Source of the DNA: Dyella sp. 2HG41-7
Lineage (GTDB): Bacteria; Pseudomonadota; Gammaproteobacteria; Xanthomonadales; Rhodanobacteraceae
NCBI RefSeq assembly: GCF_021390675.1
Contig: NZ_JAJEJV010000004.1
Coordinates: 868,001 to 932,000 of the forward strand
DNA: 64,000 nt
Direction of reading: 5' to 3'
Part shown: one piece after another, positions 55,067 through 62,566 of the stretch
Numbering within the stretch: the stretch's first letter is position 1
Layout: the number at the start of each line of letters is the position of its first letter
Made by a program: the position numbers and the translations under genes
The notes under the pieces: model-generated
Told to the model about the DNA's origin: nothing
Database searches by the model: none
Seen by the model: only the letters and a program-made list of their open reading frames with translations

Positions 55067-55282
55067 CTATTGTGTTTGCTGTTCGATCTGTTTGTCTTGA
55101 TCCGCCGCTTGCTTTTCCACCAACTTTTTCACGTCCTTGGCGCGTTGCTCGTCCTGCTTCATACCGTCCCATGGCGCGCTAGGCGCTGCGGCGGCGGACT
55201 TGGGATCGGATTGCGGCGCAGGCGGCTTGTTGCTGCAGGCGCCAAGCGCCAGCAAGCAGAACAGTGCGGTAGCGGTTTTCAT
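55067..55282 (-). CDS. Small predicted lipoprotein of unknown function
   Basis: A protein of 71 residues. Lipoprotein signal MKTATALFCLLALGAC with lipobox LGAC (Cys16), then a short Pro/Ala/Ser linker and a charged Lys/Gln/Asp-rich helical tail (DEQRAKDVKKLVEKQAAD) that may form a coiled coil. GAGG lies about 8 nt before ATG 55282, supporting this start. I recognise no family. It is the next leftward gene upstream of the ABC ATPase (gap 79 bp) and divergent from the SDR gene. Confidence 0.68.
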   Translation of the reverse strand: MKTATALFCLLALGACSNKPPAPQSDPKSAAAAPSAPWDGMKQDEQRAKDVKKLVEKQAADQDKQIEQQTQ

Positions 55283-55423
55283 GGCGCGGCCTCGATCAGG
55301 GACGCGTTCAGTGTCTCGCCAGTGGGCGTTTCGGACAAGTCGTTTAAGTAGACACGGCGCACAACCCGCTCGATCCCGGCGATGAACTAGGCAGAGGCAG
55401 CGGACAAGCTCTAAGCTTCGCGC

Positions 55424-56206
55424 ATGAACAGCCGCATCGACGCTTGGCAATTGCAAGACCATACCGCGCTGATCACCGGCGCCAGCAAAGGCATCGGATA
55501 TGCCGCCGCGCGCGAATTGGCCGGCTTGGGCGCGAACCTGTTGCTGGTGGCGCGCGACAGCGATTACCTCGAACAGGTCAGTGTGGAATTGACGGACGAT
55601 TTCTCCGGCGTGGAAGTGATGACGTTCGCCGCGGATGTAAGCGAAGCGGAAGACCGACTCGCGATCTTCGATTGGGTGGCGGATCTGGATATGCCGCTCT
55701 CGCTGCTCGTCAACAACGCCGGCGGCAATTCCCCGAAAGCCACCGTCGACTACGAGGAAGCGGAATACCGCGCCATCTTCGAGCAGAACCTGTTTTCCGC
55801 CTACGAAATGTGCCGGCTCGCGCATCCGCATCTTGCCCAGCACGCCAGCGCAGCGATCGTCAATGTCGGTTCGGTATCCGGCATGACGCATGTACGCACC
55901 GGCTCACCGTACGGCATGACCAAGGCCGCGTTGCATCAGCTCACGCGCAATCTTGCGGCGGAATGGGCGATCGACGGCATCCGCGTCAATGCGGTGGCAC
56001 CGTGGTACATCCGCACACAGCGCTCCGAGCCCGCGTTGGCGGATTCCGATTATCTGGATGAAGTGCTCGATCGTACGCCGTTGCGTCGCATTGGCGAGCC
56101 GGAAGAAGTGGCGGCAGCGATCGCCTTTCTCTGCTTGCCGGCCGCCAGCTACATCACCGGACAAGTGCTCGCGGTAGATGGCGGGTTTCTCAACTTCGGA
56201 TTTTGA
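55424..56206 (+). CDS. SDR-family oxidoreductase, tropinone-reductase-like
   Basis: A protein of 260 residues. Cofactor motif TGASKGIG (19-26), NNAG (95-98 region), catalytic Ser in VGSVSGMTHV, and Tyr/Lys in YGMTK. The C-terminus VDGGFLNFGF is typical. R44 after strand 2 (VARDSD) hints at NADP(H). The substrate is unknown; the tropinone-reductase-like group acts on diverse ketones. It stands alone between the small lipoprotein gene (divergent) and the DUF4124 gene (convergent). Confidence 0.86.
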   Translation: MNSRIDAWQLQDHTALITGASKGIGYAAARELAGLGANLLLVARDSDYLEQVSVELTDDFSGVEVMTFAADVSEAEDRLAIFDWVADLDMPLSLLVNNAGGNSPKATVDYEEAEYRAIFEQNLFSAYEMCRLAHPHLAQHASAAIVNVGSVSGMTHVRTGSPYGMTKAALHQLTRNLAAEWAIDGIRVNAVAPWYIRTQRSEPALADSDYLDEVLDRTPLRRIGEPEEVAAAIAFLCLPAASYITGQVLAVDGGFLNFGF

Positions 56207-56216
56207 GACTTACTTT

Positions 56217-56256
56217 TCCACAGCCGCTGGGGAAACCCTGGTGGTAACGCTGTGGA
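56217..56256. other. Stem-loop between convergent genes, arms resembling DnaA boxes
   Basis: TCCACAGC (56217-56224) pairs with GCTGTGGA (56249-56256), with further GGG-CCC pairing inside. Both arms overlap 8/9 matches to a DnaA box (TTTTCCACA at 56214-56222; the reverse of TGTGGACAA at 56251-56259). No T-run follows. It may end the SDR transcript with the help of Rho. Confidence 0.4.
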
Positions 56257-56323
56257 CAACTCTTCACAACGCTTGTGCGACAGTCACTTGAGTGACGCGA
56301 TGCACATCGTGCGCAAACTTTGC

Positions 56324-56950
56324 TCAGCAATGCTTGAGTTGATCGAGCAGTTCCTTTTCGCGTTGAAGCAGCGGCGGTTGATCGCTCTTGAAGGCGCGCG
56401 ACAGTTTGCGTTCGTTGTCGTCGAATTGATCGCGCAAGGTCGAGCACGTGTCTTGCAGCGTCATCGGTACGCATTGATCCTGCACTTGTATGTAATGGCT
56501 GGCGACCATCGCGGCGTTGGCTTTGACGCCTGGCGTGATATGTCCCAAGGGCGTGGGGACGATGCCGGTCATCGCGAGCGGTGCGTAGTAGGGTGGCGGA
56601 TCGCCGTTGGCACTTAAATAGGTGGTTTGGTCGGTGGCGCGCGTACAGCGATACATCGTCGATGGCGGTGTAGGCGGCGCGGATGGCGGAGCGGGTGGCG
56701 CAACGGCGGCGGCCGGTGGCGCGTTGGGAGACTCCGGCAATGGCGAGGCAGCGGGGCCGCTGTCGTCGAGCTGCATGGTTTGTTGTTGCTGACCTTGCTT
56801 GCACGGTGCGCCTTGGTAGATCAGCTGACCTTGCGCGGTGCGGCACTTGTAAACGGTGAGCGTTTGGGCGTGCGCGCGCGAAGGCGCGCAAAGCGCTGCC
56901 ACGAGAAGCAGCGCGAGTATCAGCACCGCGCAGATGGCCAGGCGAATCAT
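56324..56950 (-). CDS. Exported DUF4124-like protein with Pro-rich linker
   Basis: A protein of 208 residues. Signal peptide MIRLAICAVLILALLLVAAL ending near AHA, then LTVYKCRTAQGQLIYQGAPC, the DUF4124-type Cys-containing motif, followed by a Pro/Ala-rich linker (about 70-97) and a C-terminal Cys-containing domain (MYRCTRATDQTTYLSANGD, DQCVPMTLQDTC, LLDQLKHC). Such proteins are common in Xanthomonadales envelopes with unknown roles. Cysteines probably form disulfides in the periplasm. It follows the DegV gene in the same direction by 45 bp. Confidence 0.75.
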   Translation of the reverse strand: MIRLAICAVLILALLLVAALCAPSRAHAQTLTVYKCRTAQGQLIYQGAPCKQGQQQQTMQLDDSGPAASPLPESPNAPPAAAVAPPAPPSAPPTPPSTMYRCTRATDQTTYLSANGDPPPYYAPLAMTGIVPTPLGHITPGVKANAAMVASHYIQVQDQCVPMTLQDTCSTLRDQFDDNERKLSRAFKSDQPPLLQREKELLDQLKHC

Positions 56951-56995
56951 GCTGCAATGCTCTCGTGCTTTTCGCTTATCGAATGGGCGACAGGC

Positions 56996-57940
56996 TCAGA
57001 ACTCGACGTCGTGTTCTTCTGCCGCAAAACCGATCGTGACCGCGCCTTCGCCGACATTGACCATGCCGGTAATGCTCATCGGCGCCTGCATCAAGGTGAC
57101 GCCGCATTCCTCGCAGGCAGCGGCGAGTTTGTCGAAGCCGGGCAGTTTCGGGAGTTCCGCGAGATCGCCGCCATAAGCCGTGCACATCACCGGAACCAGC
57201 AATCCGGCGCGCACGCGGTCGGCGGCATAGCCGAACAGGGTTTCGCATCCCGTTTCCCAGCCGCGCACCTTGCCGACCGGCATGGTGTCGCCGCGATAAC
57301 CGCGAATCAGCGGTTTGATATCCAGCGTGGAGCCGAGCACCGCGCTAAACAAACCAACACTACGATCGCCTTTTTTCTTGGCGCGTGCGCGCAAGTAATA
57401 GAGGTCGCGCGGAAGCATGTAGCCGTAGGAGTTTTCGGCGATATACGCCACGCGTTCGCGTATCGCCGCAGGCGTTTCGTTCGCCTGCATTAGGCGCGCG
57501 GCCTCGACCACGCACGGCGCGGATCCGGCGAACAGACTGCGTGTATCCAACACACGCATCAAGAACGGACCGGTAATTCCGGCGGGTTCGCGCACGCTGC
57601 GATAGTTTTTCAATACCGCAAAGCTCGCCTTGACGACATTGTCGTAGATGGGGCTGCGCGCTGCGGTGATGGTGAGGCAGAACACGCAGTCCCGCTCCAG
57701 CACGAGCTTTTCCAGAAACAGTTTCTGTACGTCTTCGACCGAGCACGGCTCGGTTTCCGCCGAATGACTGCGACTACTTAGCTTGAGATTGAGGAAGCGC
57801 TCGATTTCGGCCGGATCGCGATTGTCCTTGAACACGGCCTTGTCGATCTGCACCGCGATGGGCATGACGGCGATGTCGTGTTGTTGCAAAAAGTCCTGCG
57901 GCAAATCGCAAGACGCATCGATGGCCAAGCCCATTCGCAT
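56996..57940 (-). CDS. DegV-family fatty-acid-binding protein
   Basis: A protein of 314 residues. The N-terminal GLAIDASCDLPQDFLQQHDI is the DegV motif (Ser/Cys replacing part of DSTSDL), followed by VMPIAVQID and LTITAARSPIYDNVV, the fatty-acyl carboxyl-binding region, then LDTRSLFAG. The C-terminal half has KPLIRGYRGDTMPVGKVR. DegV/FakB proteins present fatty acids to a kinase or bind them for other use. No FakA kinase is in view. Start: ATG 57940 has GAGGGGAG 8 nt before it, better than GTG 57958. It is divergent from the AMP nucleosidase gene. Confidence 0.83.
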   Translation of the reverse strand: MRMGLAIDASCDLPQDFLQQHDIAVMPIAVQIDKAVFKDNRDPAEIERFLNLKLSSRSHSAETEPCSVEDVQKLFLEKLVLERDCVFCLTITAARSPIYDNVVKASFAVLKNYRSVREPAGITGPFLMRVLDTRSLFAGSAPCVVEAARLMQANETPAAIRERVAYIAENSYGYMLPRDLYYLRARAKKKGDRSVGLFSAVLGSTLDIKPLIRGYRGDTMPVGKVRGWETGCETLFGYAADRVRAGLLVPVMCTAYGGDLAELPKLPGFDKLAAACEECGVTLMQAPMSITGMVNVGEGAVTIGFAAEEHDVEF

Positions 57941-58166
57941 GTCGCCAACTCCCCTCACTGTTTGGCGTGCTCACCATAGCACGCACCTATCCTAAGTGAT
58001 TGTCGCAGCGCATAAAGGTTCCGGGCGGCTTCCCGCGCAGTTGTCAGCGGGTTCACGGAGCCGCAGCAACCTGCCGACCGCTGGTTCTAAGATGGCCGCA
58101 CTTGAAATTTGGCATGCCGCCGATAACGCGCAGCGATGACTCGCCGCGCTCGAAAAAGAGCTCTGA

Positions 58167-58955
58167 ATGAAGACTAAGCACGAGATCGTCACCAACTGGT
58201 TGCCCCGCTATACAGGCGTGCCGCTTGAGCAGTTCGGCCGCCACATTTTGCTTACCAACTTCGCCCATTACGTCGACCTCTTCGCGCAATGGCATGGCGT
58301 CGACGTGCAGGGGCGCGATCGCCCGATGCCTAGTGCGACGGCGGACGGCATCACGCTCATCAACTTCGGAATGGGTAGTCCCAATGCCGCGACGGTGATG
58401 GATTTGCTCGGCGCGATTCAGCCCAGCGCTGCATTATTTCTGGGGAAATGCGGCGGTTTGAAAAAGAAGAATCAAATCGGCGATTTGGTGTTGCCGATTG
58501 CCGCCATTCGCGGCGAAGGCACTAGCAACGATTATTTGCCTTCCGACGTGCCGGCATTGCCCGCGTTCCAATTGCAGCGTGGCGTTTCCACCATGATTCG
58601 CGACCTTGGGCACGATTATTGGACTGGCACCGTTTACACCACCAATCGCCGCGTGTGGGAGCACGACGAAACATTTAAGGAATATCTGCGTCGAACGCGA
58701 TGCATGGCGGTGGATATGGAGACCGCCACCATTTTCGCGGCGGGCTTCGCCAACCATATTCCGTGCGGCGCGCTCTTGCTGGTGTCCGATCAGCCCATGA
58801 TTCCCGAAGGCGTAAAAACCGAATTGAGCGATCGGAGCGTCACGATGCAATTCGTCGAATCGCATATTCGCATCGGCATCGAAGCGCTGAAGCTGGTGCG
58901 GCGAAATGGGCGAAGCGTCAAACACCTTCGATTCGAGGACGAATTAGGGGATTAA
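58167..58955 (+). CDS. amn: AMP nucleosidase, short form
   Basis: A protein of 262 residues of the phosphorylase-like nucleosidase fold: LINFGMGSPNAATVMDLLGA, GKCGGLKKKNQIGDLVLP, RGEGTSNDYLPSDVPALPAF and MAVDMETATIFAAGF (nucleobase/ribose-binding Glu in MET). It corresponds to the catalytic domain of E. coli Amn, without its N-terminal regulatory domain, as in many bacteria outside enterics. It splits AMP into adenine and ribose-5-phosphate. Start ATG 58167 is clear. After it lies a 352-bp AT-rich gap before the TonB receptor gene. Confidence 0.84.
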   Translation: MKTKHEIVTNWLPRYTGVPLEQFGRHILLTNFAHYVDLFAQWHGVDVQGRDRPMPSATADGITLINFGMGSPNAATVMDLLGAIQPSAALFLGKCGGLKKKNQIGDLVLPIAAIRGEGTSNDYLPSDVPALPAFQLQRGVSTMIRDLGHDYWTGTVYTTNRRVWEHDETFKEYLRRTRCMAVDMETATIFAAGFANHIPCGALLLVSDQPMIPEGVKTELSDRSVTMQFVESHIRIGIEALKLVRRNGRSVKHLRFEDELGD

Positions 58956-59096
58956 TCGATGCGTTTTTTCTTGCGTTTAATATTCGTATGCTTTTGTTGA
59001 TGTCCAGCTAATGCGGTTCTTTGCGCGAGAGAAAATGCGGTTTACGTAATTACTTGCGAAATACTTGGAAAAGTTGTTACACGTGGGAATTTGTTG

Positions 59097-59125
59097 TTGA
59101 CTTTTTGTTATTCGAGCCCTTAATT
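59097..59125 (+). promoter_or_regulatory. Candidate promoter of the Oar-like receptor with a long AT-rich leader
   Basis: In the gap 58956-59307, TTGACT (59097-59102), 17 bp, then TTAATT (59120-59125) is the best sigma-70-like match; the -10 is weak. The leader would be about 175 nt and is T-rich (several runs of five to seven T), with GGGGAGCTCC just before ATG 59308. I saw no clear riboswitch or terminator fold in it. The first 140 bp after the AMP nucleosidase gene are also AT-rich and hold nothing recognisable. Confidence 0.4.
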
Positions 59126-59307
59126 TCAGGGGTAACAGAGTGCTTAAAGAGCCGTTAAAAAAGGTGTTTGGCTCGAGCAATTTGTCGGGGATGGGGAAGT
59201 AAAAAATCGTTAGCGATCCGGCCGGCATTGGGAACCGCGCTGGGCGGGGTTTTTCGTTGACGGTTTTTCTTTGCCTCTGGGTTTTTTTGCTGCTGGGGAG
59301 CTCCTAA

Positions 59308-62300
59308 ATGAGTATTAAGAAAATTGTGTCCGCATCGAGCAAGCTGCCGGTGCGCCACACCGCGCTGGCCGTCGCCGTTGCGATGGGTTTCGGTTTTTCG
59401 GGACAGGTGTTGGCGCAGGCCACGACGGGCTCGATCTTCGGTACCGCGCCGGCGGCTGCAGGCGAAACGGTTCGCGTCGTCAACACGCAGACCGGTTTGA
59501 CCCGCGAAGTCGCTGTCGATAACAACGGCCGTTACGGCGTCAATCAGTTGCCGACGGGCGAATACACGGTGTCGCTGATGCAGGGCGGCAATGCCATCGC
59601 CACGCACGATCATGTGTCGGTGACGGTGCAAGGCGGTACGCCAGTGGCGTTTGCAACGGCCGAGACGGACAAGAACGTCAAGAACCTTTCAAGCATCACG
59701 GTCACGGCCAACTCGATGCCTGCGATTGACGTGTCCTCCACACGCCAGACCTCGGTGATCACCGCGCAGCAATTGAAGACGCTGCCGATCGCACACAGCG
59801 CTGAAGCCATCGCGCTGCTGGCTCCGGGCGTGACCGGTGGTCCGTCATCGCTTGGTACCGGTCCGACCGGTACGCCGCTGGTTTCCATGGGCGGCAACAG
59901 CGTTGTGGAAAACGCTTACTACCTCAACGGCTTCAATACCACCGACCCCATCGGTGGCTCGGGCGGCGTTGCGCTGCCTTACTTCGCCATTGCCGAACAG
60001 CAGACCATCACCTCGGGCTATGGTCCTGAGTACGGTCGTTCGACTGGCGGCGTGATCAGTCAGATCGGCGCGCGCGGCGGTAACAGCTTCCACGCCGGTG
60101 CTTATGTGTCCGTGCAGCCGGCCTTCGCCGACAGCAATGCCGACAACGTCTATTACAGCAATCCGCTGACGCCGGTCGGTTCTTCCTGGCTGGCGCCGAG
60201 TCAAGGCACCACGGCCTATGCTCCTGGCTACGGCCAGATTGAAAGGGGCAACAGGCAGAACAGCATTTGGCAGACCGTGTACGACGCGTACATCAGTGGT
60301 CCGCTGATCAAAGACAAGCTGTTCTTCTTCCTGACGGCCGAATGGGAGCACGACAGCAACCAGTACGGTCTGGGCTCCAACGGTATCTCGCAGCCGCAAG
60401 GTTTCTGGTCGTCCACTGCGGATAATAAGCCCAAGGTCTACGGCAAGTTGGATTGGAACATCAACGACAGCAACGTGCTGGAGTTGACCGGTGTCCACAC
60501 TCAGGACAACCAAACCAACAACAACTTCTACAACTACAACTACTCGAACCAGAGCGTCGGCTCGTTCTACGGTCCGGGCGTGCTGACCAAGAACACGTTT
60601 GACCTCGGCATCCTCAAGTACACCTCGTACATCACCGACGACCTCACCCTCGAAGTGTTGTACGGCCAGATGGACGGTAAGTACTACTCCAGCCTGGCTG
60701 GCGGTGGCAACGCGGCACCCGTTACCTTCAACTCGGGCGTAGCTGTACCGCCTGGCGTTGTCGTGCCGAACCTGGTCGATACGACGATCGGCAACCCCAA
60801 TCACAAGACCAAAGTCGCCAATCTGCGCGTTGACTTGGATTGGAAAATCACGGCTGACCACGATCTGAAGTTCGGCATCGACAACATGCAGAACCGTGAC
60901 GATCACGACGGTAGCCGAATTCTTGGTGGCGGTTCCTGGGCTTACCTGACGCCGGGCAGCTTGCCGCCCTATGCGACAACGGCTCCGTACGTAAGTACGC
61001 CGGTTCCGGGCAATTACGTGACGCAGAGTCTGTTCGGTTCGGACGTCACGCTGGCCGTCCGCCAGAAGGCACAGTATGTGGAAGACCGCTGGCAGGTAAC
61101 GCCAAGCGTGCTGCTCGACCTCGGCATTCGTAACGACGAGTTCCAGAACTTCGGTCCGAACGGTGTTGCCTACGTGCGGGAAACCAAGCCGCAATGGGCG
61201 CCCCGCCTGGGCTTCAGCTGGGACGTGTTTGGCGATAGCACATTCAAGGTGTTCGGTAACGCAGGTCGCTACTACTTGGCGCTGCCGGCAGGTCTGGCCG
61301 CGCGTAACTCCGCCATGGGTACGATCAATGGCGAAGTCACCTATACCTACACCGGCATCAGCGCCAATGGCGTTCCGACGGGCTTGACTCCGGTTCTCAT
61401 CAACCTGGCACCGGGCGTAACGACGCCTGGCTACTATTCGCCGGACGGTGAGAATGGCGTCCCCGGTAATTCCTTGGACTACGCCGCTAAGAACCTCAAG
61501 GCGGAATACCAGGACGAATACGTGTTGGGCCTCCAGAAGATGATCGGCAATACCGGTCTGGTTTGGGGCATGCAGGCAACCTGGGAACGGGCCGGCAACC
61601 TTGTCGACGATACCAACCTCGTTGCCTGCGGCAACGTCGTGGGTGCGCTGGTCAATCCTGGCAAGTCCAACTACATCCAGCAGCCCTGCGGTCTGTCGGT
61701 GTGGGATCCGAACACCGGACAGGGCGTCTTGACGAACATCATCTCGACGTTCCCGAAGCCGTCGCGTAATTACTACGCGTTGGAAAACTATTTGGAACAC
61801 ACCTGGGACGGCAAGTGGTACGCCAAGGTCGACTACGTGTTCGCCAAGTCGTACGGCAGCAGCGAAGGTCCGACCGAAACCGCGACGGGCCAGACGACGA
61901 ACCAGCGAAACGGCGGTGAGTCGGGTTCGACCACAGCGCAGTGGGACTTCCCGGACATCATGGCGTATGCCAACGGTGAGCAGGCCAACAGCCGTCGCCA
62001 TACCCTGAAGACCTTCGGTTCGTATGCCATTACGCCGGAATGGATGATCAGCGGCACGTACATCATCCAGTCGGGTGCGCCCAACATCTGCTTGAGCGGT
62101 TATGGCGCCACGATCGATCCGGATCTGTACGGTGGCCCGTACCAGCACTTCTGCGGCGGCGTGCCGAGCGGCAACTCGCCCACGGGTGTGGCTTTCGGCG
62201 GCATGGGTTCTCCTCCGGGAACCAGCGGTCATACGCCGTGGACTCATCAGCTCAACCTGAGCTTGACGTACATTCCGGCGTGGGCGGACAAGCACCTCAC

Positions 62301-62478
62301 GTTCCAGGCGGAAGTGCACAATCTGTTCAACGAACAGGCTGCGTTGCTGTACTCGAACATCAACAACTCGTACGTCATCTACCAAGGTTCGACGGGTTAC
62401 TACAACCCGCTGTACAAGACCGCGGTTTCGACGGAACTGCCGCGCTACGTGGATTTCAGCGTGAAGTTCGACTGGTAA
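59308..62478 (+). CDS. Oar-like TonB-dependent receptor with N-terminal carboxypeptidase-regulatory domain
   Basis: A protein of 1056 residues. Signal peptide ending near VLAQ (36), then a CarboxypepD_reg-like fold (about 38-115; VRVVNTQTGLTREVAVDNNG, YGVNQLPTGEYTV), a TonB box-like SSITVTANSM, a plug (QQLKTLPIAHSAEAIALLAPG, GGNSVVENAYYLNGFNTTDP, GYGPEYGRSTGGVISQI) and a long barrel ending YVDFSVKFDW, a normal C-terminal aromatic residue. Oar-like receptors of this order are large and of unknown cargo, thought to take up proteins, peptides or glycans. It is followed by a terminator and converges with a TPR-sulfotransferase gene. Confidence 0.91.
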   Translation: MSIKKIVSASSKLPVRHTALAVAVAMGFGFSGQVLAQATTGSIFGTAPAAAGETVRVVNTQTGLTREVAVDNNGRYGVNQLPTGEYTVSLMQGGNAIATHDHVSVTVQGGTPVAFATAETDKNVKNLSSITVTANSMPAIDVSSTRQTSVITAQQLKTLPIAHSAEAIALLAPGVTGGPSSLGTGPTGTPLVSMGGNSVVENAYYLNGFNTTDPIGGSGGVALPYFAIAEQQTITSGYGPEYGRSTGGVISQIGARGGNSFHAGAYVSVQPAFADSNADNVYYSNPLTPVGSSWLAPSQGTTAYAPGYGQIERGNRQNSIWQTVYDAYISGPLIKDKLFFFLTAEWEHDSNQYGLGSNGISQPQGFWSSTADNKPKVYGKLDWNINDSNVLELTGVHTQDNQTNNNFYNYNYSNQSVGSFYGPGVLTKNTFDLGILKYTSYITDDLTLEVLYGQMDGKYYSSLAGGGNAAPVTFNSGVAVPPGVVVPNLVDTTIGNPNHKTKVANLRVDLDWKITADHDLKFGIDNMQNRDDHDGSRILGGGSWAYLTPGSLPPYATTAPYVSTPVPGNYVTQSLFGSDVTLAVRQKAQYVEDRWQVTPSVLLDLGIRNDEFQNFGPNGVAYVRETKPQWAPRLGFSWDVFGDSTFKVFGNAGRYYLALPAGLAARNSAMGTINGEVTYTYTGISANGVPTGLTPVLINLAPGVTTPGYYSPDGENGVPGNSLDYAAKNLKAEYQDEYVLGLQKMIGNTGLVWGMQATWERAGNLVDDTNLVACGNVVGALVNPGKSNYIQQPCGLSVWDPNTGQGVLTNIISTFPKPSRNYYALENYLEHTWDGKWYAKVDYVFAKSYGSSEGPTETATGQTTNQRNGGESGSTTAQWDFPDIMAYANGEQANSRRHTLKTFGSYAITPEWMISGTYIIQSGAPNICLSGYGATIDPDLYGGPYQHFCGGVPSGNSPTGVAFGGMGSPPGTSGHTPWTHQLNLSLTYIPAWADKHLTFQAEVHNLFNEQAALLYSNINNSYVIYQGSTGYYNPLYKTAVSTELPRYVDFSVKFDW

Positions 62479-62495
62479 TTCCCGTTGCGGATTCA

Positions 62496-62562
62496 CCGGC
62501 GCCAAGGATGGCGCCGGCAACGGAACAAAGAAGAAGGCCGCCGGGAAACCGGCGGCCTTCTT
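62496..62562. terminator. Tandem hairpins, the second a bidirectional terminator
   Basis: CCGGCGCC (62496-62503) and GGCGCCGG (62510-62517) form a first stem. A second, 14-bp perfect stem (62531-62544 with 62549-62562) has a GAAA loop; both strands then run T-rich (TTCTTCGTTT on +, CTTCTTCTTTG on -). It lies between the convergent receptor and sulfotransferase genes and can serve both. Confidence 0.85.
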
Positions 62563-62566
62563 CGTT

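Noticed and set aside
56214-56259. A second pair of DnaA-like boxes between the SDR and DUF4124 genes
   Set aside because: Both are 8/9 matches and are at the same time the arms of one stem-loop, so the resemblance may be a by-product of the hairpin. They sit between converging genes, without an AT-rich stretch.
59845-62520. Very long - strand open frame (about 890 codons) antisense to the Oar-like receptor
   Set aside because: Low-information Arg/Val/His-rich translation without signal or domains; the + strand carries a complete receptor with signal peptide.
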